A program made the translations under genes and the position numbers. Of a DNA stretch of 64,000 nucleotides, positions 25,084 through 33,141 are shown one piece after another; the stretch's first letter is position 1, and each line of letters starts with the position of its first letter. The stretch is taken from assembly GCF_050753345.1 (NCBI RefSeq), contig NZ_JBLZFX010000024.1, positions 1 to 64,000 on the forward strand, given 5' to 3'. The notes under the pieces were generated by a model, which was not told the origin of the DNA, did no database searches, and was given only the letters and a program-made list of their open reading frames with translations. The DNA comes from Alkalinema pantanalense. Its GTDB lineage: Bacteria > Cyanobacteriota > Cyanobacteriia > Leptolyngbyales > Leptolyngbyaceae.

Positions 25084-26298
25084 ATGAGAACCCTGAGTTT
25101 ATTTGAGGAGGATCGCTTGACTCTGCCGAAGAGCATTGAGCTATCGGTGGAGTCGCTGCGTCATTATGGATCCTTCTATAAGCATTGGGCGATCGCTTTC
25201 TCTGGCGGGAAAGACAGCAGTTGTGTTGTTACCTTGATTGCCCATCTACTCGAAACAGGGCGAATCCCTAAGCCTGAAAGTTTAACGATTCTTTATGCAG
25301 ATACTCGGCAGGAATTACCTCCTCTTCACCTGAGTGCGCTCAATATTTTAGGTGCCCTGCGCGATCGTCTTCAGCCCCACTTTCAGAAAGGTTGCCTGGA
25401 GACTCGCGTAGTTTTACCAGAATTGGATCACCGCTATTTTGTCTACATGCTGGGTCGTGGAGTTCCACCACCCTCTAATACTTTCCGTTGGTGTACGCCT
25501 AAATTAAAAGTGATGAGTATGGAGCGGGAATTGGAAGCCATTCGGCGGGAGCGGGGTGAAAAGTTCTTGATGCTGACAGGTGTCCGTATCGGTGAGAGCG
25601 CCGCCCGTGACCAGCGGATCGCCGTTAGCTGTACTAAGGATGGTGGGGAGTGCGGACAAGGCTGGTTTCAGAATTCTTCCTCTAATGCTGTTGCAGATAC
25701 CTTAGCCCCGATCGTTCATTGGCGTGTCTGTCTTGTTTGGGATTGGCTGCTTCAGGCAGACTTAGAGCTTGGGTTCCCAACCTTTCCGGTAGCACAAATC
25801 TATGGACAGGATGTTAGCGATGGAGAAGAGCCGTTGAATGCTAGGACGGGGTGTATCGGTTGCCCGCTGGTGCAGAAGGATGCTGCCCTCGATCGCGTGG
25901 TTGCCCAGCCAGAATGGGCGTACCTAGCACCCCTCCAAAAACTCAGGCCACTATACTGGGAAGTCAAGAAACCCCAGTATCGCCATCGTAAGCATGGGGA
26001 AATCAACAAGGATGGGTCACTAGCAGCCAAACAAAATCGACTTGGGCCATTAACCCTAGAAGCCCGACGATGGATGCTGAATCAGGTTTTAGCAATTCAG
26101 GACGAAGTGAATACAGCCGCACAATTGCTCGGAAGAACCAAAATCAGTCTCATTAACACTGAAGAACTGGCCCGAATTGAGGAGTTAATTGCGGCTAAAA
26201 CCTACCCTGAAAAATGGGATGGGACAGAACCTAGAGGCAACGAGTGGCTTCCTGACATACTGCCTGATGGAAGTATTCAACCACTGCTATTTGAGTAG
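25084..26298 (+). CDS. dndC: DndC-like PAPS reductase-family protein (DNA phosphorothioation)
   Basis: DndC has ATP-pyrophosphatase activity and an iron-sulfur cluster and helps put sulfur into the DNA backbone. This 404-aa protein has the PP-loop FSGGKDSSCV, ADTRQELPP, and the DndC-type LGRGVPPPSNTFRWCTPKLK. Later come TGVRIGES, CTKDGGECG and GCIGCPLV, whose cysteines could hold the [4Fe-4S] cluster. It is somewhat shorter than typical DndC, and SspD of the ssp system is related, so the exact subtype is open. dndB, dndD, dndE and a cysteine desulfurase are not in the window. ATG 25084 follows AGGA; a TTG lies one codon upstream. Confidence 0.8.
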   Translation: MRTLSLFEEDRLTLPKSIELSVESLRHYGSFYKHWAIAFSGGKDSSCVVTLIAHLLETGRIPKPESLTILYADTRQELPPLHLSALNILGALRDRLQPHFQKGCLETRVVLPELDHRYFVYMLGRGVPPPSNTFRWCTPKLKVMSMERELEAIRRERGEKFLMLTGVRIGESAARDQRIAVSCTKDGGECGQGWFQNSSSNAVADTLAPIVHWRVCLVWDWLLQADLELGFPTFPVAQIYGQDVSDGEEPLNARTGCIGCPLVQKDAALDRVVAQPEWAYLAPLQKLRPLYWEVKKPQYRHRKHGEINKDGSLAAKQNRLGPLTLEARRWMLNQVLAIQDEVNTAAQLLGRTKISLINTEELARIEELIAAKTYPEKWDGTEPRGNEWLPDILPDGSIQPLLFE

Positions 26299-26307
26299 AT
26301 TGAATCT

Positions 26308-26352
26308 AGCAGTGACAGCTTTTACAGCCAAGTCAGTAAGACTGTCACTGCT
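26308..26352. terminator. perfect 11-bp stem between convergent genes
   Basis: AGCAGTGACAG at 26308-26318 pairs exactly with CTGTCACTGCT at 26342-26352 around a 23-base loop. It lies 10 bases after the dndC stop and just before the convergent small gene at 26358. There is no T-run, so it may stop transcription weakly or act as a processing hairpin. Confidence 0.55.
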
Positions 26353-26357
26353 AACGT

Positions 26358-26606
26358 CTAATCGATTTGAATCATTCGACTAGCAACACTGATTACCTCT
26401 GTTGAGTTTTTAATAGCAATTGGGCGACTCCATTCGCTCCCCGCGATGATATTGCACTTGTGAAGTAGAAGAATCATGCGATCGACAGCTTGACGAGAAG
26501 CAGCGATCGTCAGTTTTACAGGTTCTTCACTAGGTGAATGATTAGCAGAAAAATTGGCAGGTGGATTAGTCGGCGGGTTGACCCCTCCGTTTTCGACAAA
26601 GTTCAT
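26358..26606 (-). CDS. hypothetical small protein, 82 aa
   Basis: CAGGAG stands 8 bases ahead of the ATG, a good start. The N-terminal 28 residues are Asn/Pro/Ser-rich and unstructured, the rest (VKLTIAASRQAVDRMILLLHK and SEVISVASRMIQ-like tail) suggests a small alpha/beta domain. I do not recognise the family. It is divergently arranged with the HTH gene at 26754. Confidence 0.5.
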   Translation of the reverse strand: MNFVENGGVNPPTNPPANFSANHSPSEEPVKLTIAASRQAVDRMILLLHKCNIIAGSEWSRPIAIKNSTEVISVASRMIQID

Positions 26607-26753
26607 AAATCAATCTCCTGTTTTGTCGCCTTAATGGACTACAAGCGGGAAAAGCAAAGTCCACTTAGTGCTGAGTGCCATTACTATACACCATTTGTAG
26701 TCCATAAGGACTCACTCCTTTACGAGTTGATCATCCTCTGACACGATCTAGTC

Positions 26754-27008
26754 ATGGGAAAAGCAGGTCGAGTTCTAAAAGTAGTATTGGAGCAGTACAG
26801 CATCAGCCAAATCAAGCTGGCTGCTCAGTTAGGCGTGGGGCGATCGAATGTCTATCGGTGGGCGAATGAAGTGAGAGATCCCACTTCAGAAACCGTCATT
26901 GCAATCATTCAGGCATTGGGAGAGATTAACCCAGATGCCGCCGTAGAATTTAGAAAACTCTACATGGGTTCTGATTTATCCAATCCAGAAGACACAGAAC
27001 CAGGCTAA
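26754..27008 (+). CDS. XRE-family HTH regulator
   Basis: The 84-aa protein is essentially one HTH: LKVVLEQYSISQIKLAAQLGVGRSNVYRWANEV followed by PTSETVIAIIQALGEINPDAA. It sits between the dndC-like gene and the SBD-HNH gene and its 3' end overlaps the HNH gene's 3' end by 4 bp (convergent). As a lone small repressor inside a defence island it is a plausible control gene for it, by position only. Confidence 0.8.
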   Translation: MGKAGRVLKVVLEQYSISQIKLAAQLGVGRSNVYRWANEVRDPTSETVIAIIQALGEINPDAAVEFRKLYMGSDLSNPEDTEPG

Positions 27009-27958
27009 GCAATTTTCCAGAATGCGCGATGCCACCGAAGAGAATCAATTCTGGGGTTGTAAGTTTCTTGATTGGGTAGAAGGATGCTTTCACCGTCAAA
27101 ATCTTGTAGCGATCGCATATATGCTGGAGTTTCTTCGTGAAGTCTATCGTGGGGAATGATGATCTTGTAATCATCACTAATTCCAAACCAACCGCGATCA
27201 AACGCCCAATGATGATTTTTGCAAAGTGCTAAACCATTATCAAAGCGATCGTCATGAAACTCTGAAAATGGTTTGATGTGCGCTCCATCTACAATATTCT
27301 GGTTATCTCGACTAACAATCTTTAAACGACAGAGAGCACAATGTTGTAGATACAGAGAGACTACATTACGACGAAATGCAGCGTTTCTTACGAATGTCTT
27401 ATCCTGATCTTTAATGTCTTCTGTTGTGTAGACTGCACCACCTTTTTCGAATAATCTCAACTGAATATTATCTAGCTCATCAACTGGATAAAGTTTTTCT
27501 AGCTGTTGGGTCTTGGCTGAAAACCATGTTGAAACTAGAGTTTCGGCTAAATAAACTCTCGAACTAACATCCTGTAGATACTCAAATAATTCATCATCTA
27601 CATACGCATATTTAACTGTATTACGGAGTGCTGATAAACCTTTGATTTTAGTTCTACTTGCAATCGTTGCCTCAAAGCCAGGATTAGGCATAAGATGCCA
27701 AAATTTATCCCCTGTAAGATGAAAGAAAGGTAAGGAAATATCTGATCGATGATCAGTAGTTACTAGATTTGACCAGTATTTGAGGAATGTAGCGATCAAT
27801 TCAGGAGTTAAATAAATTTGATTATGCTGTATTTTGCCTTTGTCAAATTGTTCAATTACAGAGAGTAATAGAGTTGGTTTGTGTGGTGCAACTCCATGAG
27901 CGCGATCTACTCCTAGCTTTGTAAATTTTTTAGCGTAGTAGCTTATGTCTTTCTTCAT
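27005..27958 (-). CDS. SBD-like domain fused to HNH endonuclease (PT-DNA restriction candidate)
   Basis: About residues 1-110 (YYAKKFTKLGVDRAHG, HKPTLLLSVIEQ, ELIATFLKYW, LPFFHLTGDKFWHL) resemble the sulfur-binding domain of McrA-type enzymes that recognise phosphorothioated DNA. Residues about 200-290 are an HNH nuclease with CALC, DGAHIKPFSEF, NGLALCKNHHWAFDRG. Enzymes with this architecture cut near PT sites. A 1- to 3-base junction joins it to the upstream SBD-only gene, so they form an operon. Start ATG 27958; an overlapping GTG at 27961 is possible. Confidence 0.72.
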   Translation of the reverse strand: MKKDISYYAKKFTKLGVDRAHGVAPHKPTLLLSVIEQFDKGKIQHNQIYLTPELIATFLKYWSNLVTTDHRSDISLPFFHLTGDKFWHLMPNPGFEATIASRTKIKGLSALRNTVKYAYVDDELFEYLQDVSSRVYLAETLVSTWFSAKTQQLEKLYPVDELDNIQLRLFEKGGAVYTTEDIKDQDKTFVRNAAFRRNVVSLYLQHCALCRLKIVSRDNQNIVDGAHIKPFSEFHDDRFDNGLALCKNHHWAFDRGWFGISDDYKIIIPHDRLHEETPAYMRSLQDFDGESILLPNQETYNPRIDSLRWHRAFWKIA

Positions 27959-27960
27959 CA

Positions 27961-28515
27961 CTATTTATAAAGCTCCCAATAGCCATCTCTCAGATACTCT
28001 GGCGGATCTCGAAGTTCATTAGTTTGCGAAATCTCTTCAACTAACTCAAACTTACCCGAAAACCATCTAGCAATTAATACAGTAACTAAGCTACTTCTTG
28101 AAGTTGGCTCTTGTAGAAATTCGAATAATTCTTCATCTAAATATGCATATTTAATTGCTTGTTTAACTTCTGCAAGAGTTTTTAATTTCTCTTTAGAAGA
28201 GATTAGTTTTACATAATCTGGATTTGCCCATAAATGCCAAAACTTACCGCTTCTCATATGAAAAAAAGGTCTAGAAATATCAGGATTATGATTGAATGAG
28301 CCTAAGTAACTCCAGTATTTAAGAAATGTTTGAATCAGTTCACGGGACAAATAAATTTTGTTCTCTGTAATGATTTCTCTTCTAATCTGTTCGATTACAG
28401 ACAGCAACAAAATAGGTTTATGAGGAGCTATACCATGAGCACGATCGACTCGCAATCGTTGAAACCTCTTGGCATAGTAGCTTAGAGCCTCTATCCTGGC
28501 TACTTCATCTCTCAT
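27961..28515 (-). CDS. SBD-like protein without nuclease domain
   Basis: The 184-aa product parallels the first 190 residues of the downstream SBD-HNH protein: YYAKRFQRLRVDRAHGIAPHKP, ELIQTFLKYWSYL, FFHMRSGKFWHL and DEELFEFLQE. It stops where the HNH domain would begin. It is either a deletion derivative of a full enzyme or a stand-alone reader of modified DNA. A GTG at 28560 would add 15 residues. Confidence 0.65.
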   Translation of the reverse strand: MRDEVARIEALSYYAKRFQRLRVDRAHGIAPHKPILLLSVIEQIRREIITENKIYLSRELIQTFLKYWSYLGSFNHNPDISRPFFHMRSGKFWHLWANPDYVKLISSKEKLKTLAEVKQAIKYAYLDEELFEFLQEPTSRSSLVTVLIARWFSGKFELVEEISQTNELRDPPEYLRDGYWELYK

Positions 28516-28635
28516 AAATGAGTCTGACAAGTTCTTTCCCCTAAAACTGTACCAGAACACTCAGAATCTAGCTGTCAAAGTTCTCCTCACAATCTGCTTT
28601 AGCGAATCTCATTTAGACTGCCAAGGGGGAGGCCA

Positions 28636-29904
28636 TCACAAGCGGATACGTGCTGCTGCTGTGTGGCAGGCAGGCTTCAATCGCCTAGCTCCCAGATTAT
28701 GCGCCTCATCTCCCACAATCAGAGTTTTTTCTGGCAGATAGGGTAACTGCGACTGCAAGCCTTGGCCCATTAAGGTTGCATTGGTTGTGATAATCGTCAA
28801 AAAAGGTTGATTGCCAGAGCGAACGTTATAAAGCTGAGTGGAAAGCTTACTCTGCCACGTGCGAACATTCTCAAAAGCCAGAATTGGCTCCAGTCCAAAC
28901 TTCTGGCACTCCCTTGCCCATTGGCTTACCAAATGCCGATAGGGACAAACTACCAGCAGAACTTGCAGACCAATCTTTTTGTAGAGTTCTGTGGTCAAGG
29001 ATAGGGCAGTAATCGTCTTTCCACTACCGGTTGCCATCTTCAGTGTTCCCCGTCCCTTATTGGCAAACCAGTTGTCGATCGCCTGCTGTTGATAGGGACG
29101 TATATTGAGCCACGATGGCATAACCGGATAAAAAGACGGAACATCAGGCTCTGTGGCAGGAACAGAATAATTCCCCTGATGCTCATGACTCCTGAGACCT
29201 GATCCCTCCATCCTCGGAAACTGCGCTGGGCACAGGCGCAAAAGTGATCGATGCGCTGCCTCTGGAAAATCTAGAATCTCCAGAGTGGGAGTCTGATTTT
29301 GCCAAAGTCGCTGGAAGTCCTCTATTTTCTCGACAATGCGATCGTCATCCCCTGATTTCCAGGAACGGAACACGTCAATACACTCAAAATTAGTAATCAG
29401 TCCACTGGCACTCTCATTCGCTGACCCTGTAAAAACAACCACTTGGTCATCGGAATCCCTCAAAATGCCTAACTTCTCATGGTAAATGCCCTGCTGGCAA
29501 GGGTTCTGATGAACTGCCAGCTTGATCTCCAGCAATTCCCTGCTCAACAGCCATGCCAAGTAGCCCAATCTATCGTTTGCAAGTTGCTCTAATTGCTCTA
29601 GTTCCCTGACCAGAACCTTTTCGATGACTTCCTCTCGCTGCTTAAGTCCTTTGGAAATAGCCTCAGCATCCTCTGAAGACAGGTGGGGCGAGGCAATCAG
29701 CCGCATCCTGCCACCCCCTCCAATCAGGGCCGAAACACCTTTCGCGGCGGCTGCTAAGGAGGTGCTGGAAAAGAAACCCACTGCACGATCGTAGGAGAGC
29801 GATCGCTCTAAACAGGGGATATAAAAGTCCTCCAGCAAGTTGTGGCGATCGCTGCGGTATTGGTTGCGGAGGTCAAGATTCTTCAAAATCATGGAGTCAC
29901 GCAT
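28636..29904 (-). pseudogene. PLD/DEAD-helicase PT-system restriction protein, truncated
   Basis: The 422-residue frame holds a phospholipase-D-type nuclease half (DRAVGFFSSTSL, IYHEKLGILRD with HxK, VFTGSANESASG) and the first part of a superfamily-2 helicase (IRPYQQQAIDNW, Walker A MATGSGKT, VVCPYRHLVSQW, DEAH in VGDEAHNLGARRLK). This order fits the PT-system restriction enzymes called TIGR04095 by recall. Soon after the DEAH box the frame runs into unrelated residues and stops, losing helicase motifs III-VI. Probably inactive. Confidence 0.85.
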
Positions 29905-29954
29905 TCGTTAACAACGCGAAAACAATCACTACTCAGCATACAAGCTCAATATAA

Positions 29955-29991
29955 AAACCGATCGCACTGACTAATGCAAGGCGATCGGTTT
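29955..29991 (-). terminator. intrinsic terminator of ndhD
   Basis: On the minus strand AAACCGATCGC pairs with GCGATCGGTTT (11 bp) and is followed by TTTATATT. It lies about 50 bases past the ndhD stop codon. Confidence 0.8.
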
Positions 29992-30038
29992 AGATTTGGT
30001 TACAGTCGATTCGTGAAAGCTAAGCGGTTAACCAAGCC

Positions 30039-31745
30039 TTAATCCACAAGGTTGGTAGCCGCAGACAGTTCAACCTCAGCCAGCTTGGTATTCGTGCCGA
30101 ACAGTTGGGCATACACCTTTGGCGCACCGATCGATTTAGGATTGCCTTGGGCAATTTCTGTGTAGGTTTGGCGCAATTCCGTATTCACAGCCACCATCTT
30201 GGCGTCATACATTTGCGTTGCCAGCTTGGGATAGAACCCAATCCCTACGATCAACACCAAGAAGCACACTGCGATAAATACTTCCCGAGGTTTCGCGTCT
30301 TTAAACTCGGCATAGGCTGGTAGCACGCAATCTGTGCCAAAACAGACCGCTTGTCCTTCCTCAGGTTGCTTAATTTCACTCTGGGTGAGGTTACAGCTTT
30401 GGGCTAAACCCGTCCCATAGAAGACCTGACGCAGCATGGACAGCAGATAAATCGGCGTTAAAATCACACCCACTGCAGCAAGGAAGATCGTAATAGTGCG
30501 GAAGGTATCACTATAAACATCGCTGGTCGTCATGCCGACAAACACCGCAATTTCGCTGGCAAATCCACTCATTCCTGGCAGGGCCAAGGACGCCATCGAG
30601 CCTGCCGTAAATAGTGCAAACACCTTCGGCATCATCTGACCAATACCACCCATTTCCGTCATGGTCATGGTGTGGGTGCGATCGTAGGTGACGCCTGCTA
30701 AGAAGAACAACACCGCTGCGATTAACCCATGGGACAGCATTTGCAGCATTGCGCCACTCACGCCCAAATCGGTAAAGGAAGCAATGCCCAACAGCACAAA
30801 ACCCATGTGCGAAACCGATGAATAGGCCAAACGCCGCTTCATATTGGTTTGGGCAAAGGAACTCAGCGCGCCATAGACAATATTGACCACGCCCAGAACC
30901 ATTAGCACTGGGGCAAAGTAAATATGGGCATTGGGCAGCATTTCCATGTTGATCCGAATCAACCCATAACCGCCCATCTTCAGCAGGACGCCCGCCAAAA
31001 TCATGGACACCGGAGCCGACGCTTCACCGTGGGCATCGGGCAGCCAGGTATGCAGGGGGAAGATCGCCAACTTGACGCCAAAGGCAATGAGCAATCCCGC
31101 ATAGAGGAACAGTTCTAGGCCCAGCGGATAGTCCCGCATGCCGAGTTCTGCCATGTCAAAGGTGAGGGGGCCACCCCCGTATAGGGCCATGCCTAGGGCC
31201 GCTACGAGGATGAAAATCGAAGCCGCTGCGGTATAAAGCAGAAACTTTGTGGCCGCATAGCGCCGCCGTTGGCCACCCCAGATGCAGACCAACAGGTACA
31301 CCGGGACCAACTCCAGTTCCCACATGATGAACAGCAGCAGCATATCTTGGGCGACAAACACGCCAATCTGAGCTGCGTACAGTACCAGCATGAGGAAGTA
31401 GAACAGCCGAGGCCGCCGATCGACCTGCCATGCCGAGAAGATTGCGAGGGTGGTTACCAGCCCTGCCAGTAATACGAGCGGAGCCGACAGCCCATCCACC
31501 GACAATGTCCAACTTAATCCCAATTGAGGGATCCAGTTATATTTTTCTACCATTTGAAAGGTTGTGCTACTGGGATCATAGTGGATCCAGAATGCGTAGC
31601 ACATAAGCGCAAAGTCAGCGAGACCCACACCGAGGGCATACCACCGCAGACGCTTGCCATCTTTGTCGGGTAGAAAAGGCACAGCAAAAGCAGCGATGAA
31701 GGGGAGTAGGACGATCGCGGTCAGCCAAGGAAATTGATCCGCCAT
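30039..31745 (-). CDS. ndhD: NAD(P)H-quinone oxidoreductase subunit 4 (NDH-1)
   Basis: NdhD is one of the antiporter-like proton-pumping subunits of the thylakoid NDH-1 complex, which takes electrons from ferredoxin for cyclic flow and respiration. The 568-aa protein has about 14 membrane helices and the family motifs LSVDGLSAPLVLLAGL, MWELELVPVYLL, HTWLPDAHGEA, GGYGLIRINMEM and SHMGFVLLG; the Glu and Lys of the proton path are in place. It is a single gene, as is usual for ndhD paralogues of cyanobacteria. Confidence 0.95.
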   Translation of the reverse strand: MADQFPWLTAIVLLPFIAAFAVPFLPDKDGKRLRWYALGVGLADFALMCYAFWIHYDPSSTTFQMVEKYNWIPQLGLSWTLSVDGLSAPLVLLAGLVTTLAIFSAWQVDRRPRLFYFLMLVLYAAQIGVFVAQDMLLLFIMWELELVPVYLLVCIWGGQRRRYAATKFLLYTAAASIFILVAALGMALYGGGPLTFDMAELGMRDYPLGLELFLYAGLLIAFGVKLAIFPLHTWLPDAHGEASAPVSMILAGVLLKMGGYGLIRINMEMLPNAHIYFAPVLMVLGVVNIVYGALSSFAQTNMKRRLAYSSVSHMGFVLLGIASFTDLGVSGAMLQMLSHGLIAAVLFFLAGVTYDRTHTMTMTEMGGIGQMMPKVFALFTAGSMASLALPGMSGFASEIAVFVGMTTSDVYSDTFRTITIFLAAVGVILTPIYLLSMLRQVFYGTGLAQSCNLTQSEIKQPEEGQAVCFGTDCVLPAYAEFKDAKPREVFIAVCFLVLIVGIGFYPKLATQMYDAKMVAVNTELRQTYTEIAQGNPKSIGAPKVYAQLFGTNTKLAEVELSAATNLVD

Positions 31746-31900
31746 AGTGTAGTGAGAAAAAATACCTACCAGTTGATCAAATATTACTAAACTTTATGAA
31801 GTGTTATGAATCAATCTTGCTTTTGGTTGTGTGAAGATTCCGGGCAATCCATGAAGATTTTTGGGAAACCCAGGCGGGCAAGGCGATCGGACGACAAAAA

Positions 31901-31930
31901 GCCGATCGCGAGAATCGATGGGCGATCGGC
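31901..31930 (-). terminator. intrinsic terminator of the EamA gene
   Basis: GCCGATCGC (31901-31909) pairs with GCGATCGGC (31922-31930); on the minus strand the stem is followed by TTTTTG. It lies about 45 bases downstream of the EamA stop. Confidence 0.7.
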
Positions 31931-31975
31931 CAATTTTAGATTGCTTAATTCTTCTATGGATCCATAAAGAAAAAT

Positions 31976-32416
31976 CTATTCCCCAGTAGTAATCAAAAGC
32001 ATGGCAATTAAACCCAGGAGGATCCCCATTCCCTGCCGCCAACTTAAGGGCTCCTGCAAAAACGTGACGGCGAGAATCACGCTGACGATCGGATAGAGGG
32101 CCGAAATGGTTGAGACGAGGGTAACGGGGCCGGAGGTCATGGCGTTGAGGAAGCAGAAGGCACCCAGAAACCCCAACATTCCTGTAGAAAGGGCCAAGGG
32201 AATCCCGATCGGATGGACTTGGGGGCGCACTTGAAAGAGCGTCACGAGCAAGAACGCCAATAGAAGCCCTCCCAAGACTTCATAGAGGATGGCACTTTTG
32301 GGCGCTAAATATTGCGTTGTCAATTTAGGAATGAAGCCCCACAAGCCCCAACAGAGCATGGCTCCGAGGGTGGGTAGCAGCCAACTGGGCAGAGCGCTGG
32401 GCGTAACACTGGACAT
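31976..32416 (-). CDS. EamA/DMT half-size transporter
   Basis: The 146-aa product has five hydrophobic helices and the EamA signature (LCWGLWGFIPKL, ILYEVLGGLLLA, FCFLNAMTSGPVTLVSTISALYPIVSVILAVTFLQEPL). Most EamA proteins carry two such halves; single-domain forms are thought to work as dimers. Substrate unknown. The gene ends GMGILLGLIAMLLIT, which is the expected end of a domain, so it is complete. Confidence 0.85.
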   Translation of the reverse strand: MSSVTPSALPSWLLPTLGAMLCWGLWGFIPKLTTQYLAPKSAILYEVLGGLLLAFLLVTLFQVRPQVHPIGIPLALSTGMLGFLGAFCFLNAMTSGPVTLVSTISALYPIVSVILAVTFLQEPLSWRQGMGILLGLIAMLLITTGE

Positions 32417-32496
32417 AACAGGTTTGGGGGAAAACTAAGTTGGGTGAGTTGTCTCCCCTCACTCTACTGGTTGGCTTCACTAACTGGGCTCTAGGT

Positions 32497-32613
32497 TTAG
32501 TTCCGGGGTTTGCTGACTAAAATGCGCCAAGTCACAAAGGCAGTAAATGCCACAAAGCTCCAAAATACCAAGGCATCTTGCCAATTTTCTAAAAATCCTG
32601 GTGAAGAGTTCAT
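32497..32613 (-). CDS. very small membrane protein, 38 aa
   Basis: Starting from ATG 32613 (AGGAG 10 bases upstream) the product is a short polar N-terminus, one membrane helix (WQDALVFWSFVAFTAFVTWRIL) and the tail VSKPRN. Small single-span proteins are common accessory subunits of thylakoid complexes, but I cannot match this one. It lies 80 bp upstream of the EamA gene on the same strand. Confidence 0.5.
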   Translation of the reverse strand: MNSSPGFLENWQDALVFWSFVAFTAFVTWRILVSKPRN

Positions 32614-32668
32614 TTGACGATCGCTCCTAGCGCATTCTGGGTGCCATTGTGATCTTTGCTGCCATTCT

Positions 32669-32712
32669 AGTTTTGTCAAAGTTTTGTCAAAGTTTTGTCA
32701 AAGTCTTGTCAA
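32669..32712. repeat. 11-bp tandem repeat, four copies
   Basis: agttttgtcaa occurs three times followed by agtcttgtcaa. It lies just upstream of the 38-aa gene in a gene-free stretch (32614-33141) that otherwise contains AT-rich DNA and the presumable promoter of the CapA-like gene. Confidence 0.95.
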
Positions 32713-33141
32713 AGTTCTTCTTGCAAAATTCCGGGGAATGCCGATCGGTCATTTCGCCATGGATGCCATTTTCCGCATTTTTGTTCACGCTTGACTGACA
32801 AGCAACGCAAATTCTATCGTCACTGCGTATTACATAAAAAGATGCGATGTCATCATCGGGCTGGGATCATCCATTACGGCTAAACTTCAACTAAAGCTAG
32901 CGAATTTGCCAAAAATTGAAACCCCCTAGAAAACATCCCCCCAACTGAATTGTTTACGGTGGATCAAAGAGGCTCAAACCCTGATCAAATAAGCCGCTAA
33001 GATTTTCTTGCATTTTTTGATATCTGAAGTATGATGCTGTGACTCCCAACCAGGGAAGCATCTTCGACAAACTTTCTTCGGCAAACTTTGTCGTACCCGG
33101 TTATCGGCTTAATTCTGACGGAAGTTCTGTGAGTTCTGGCT

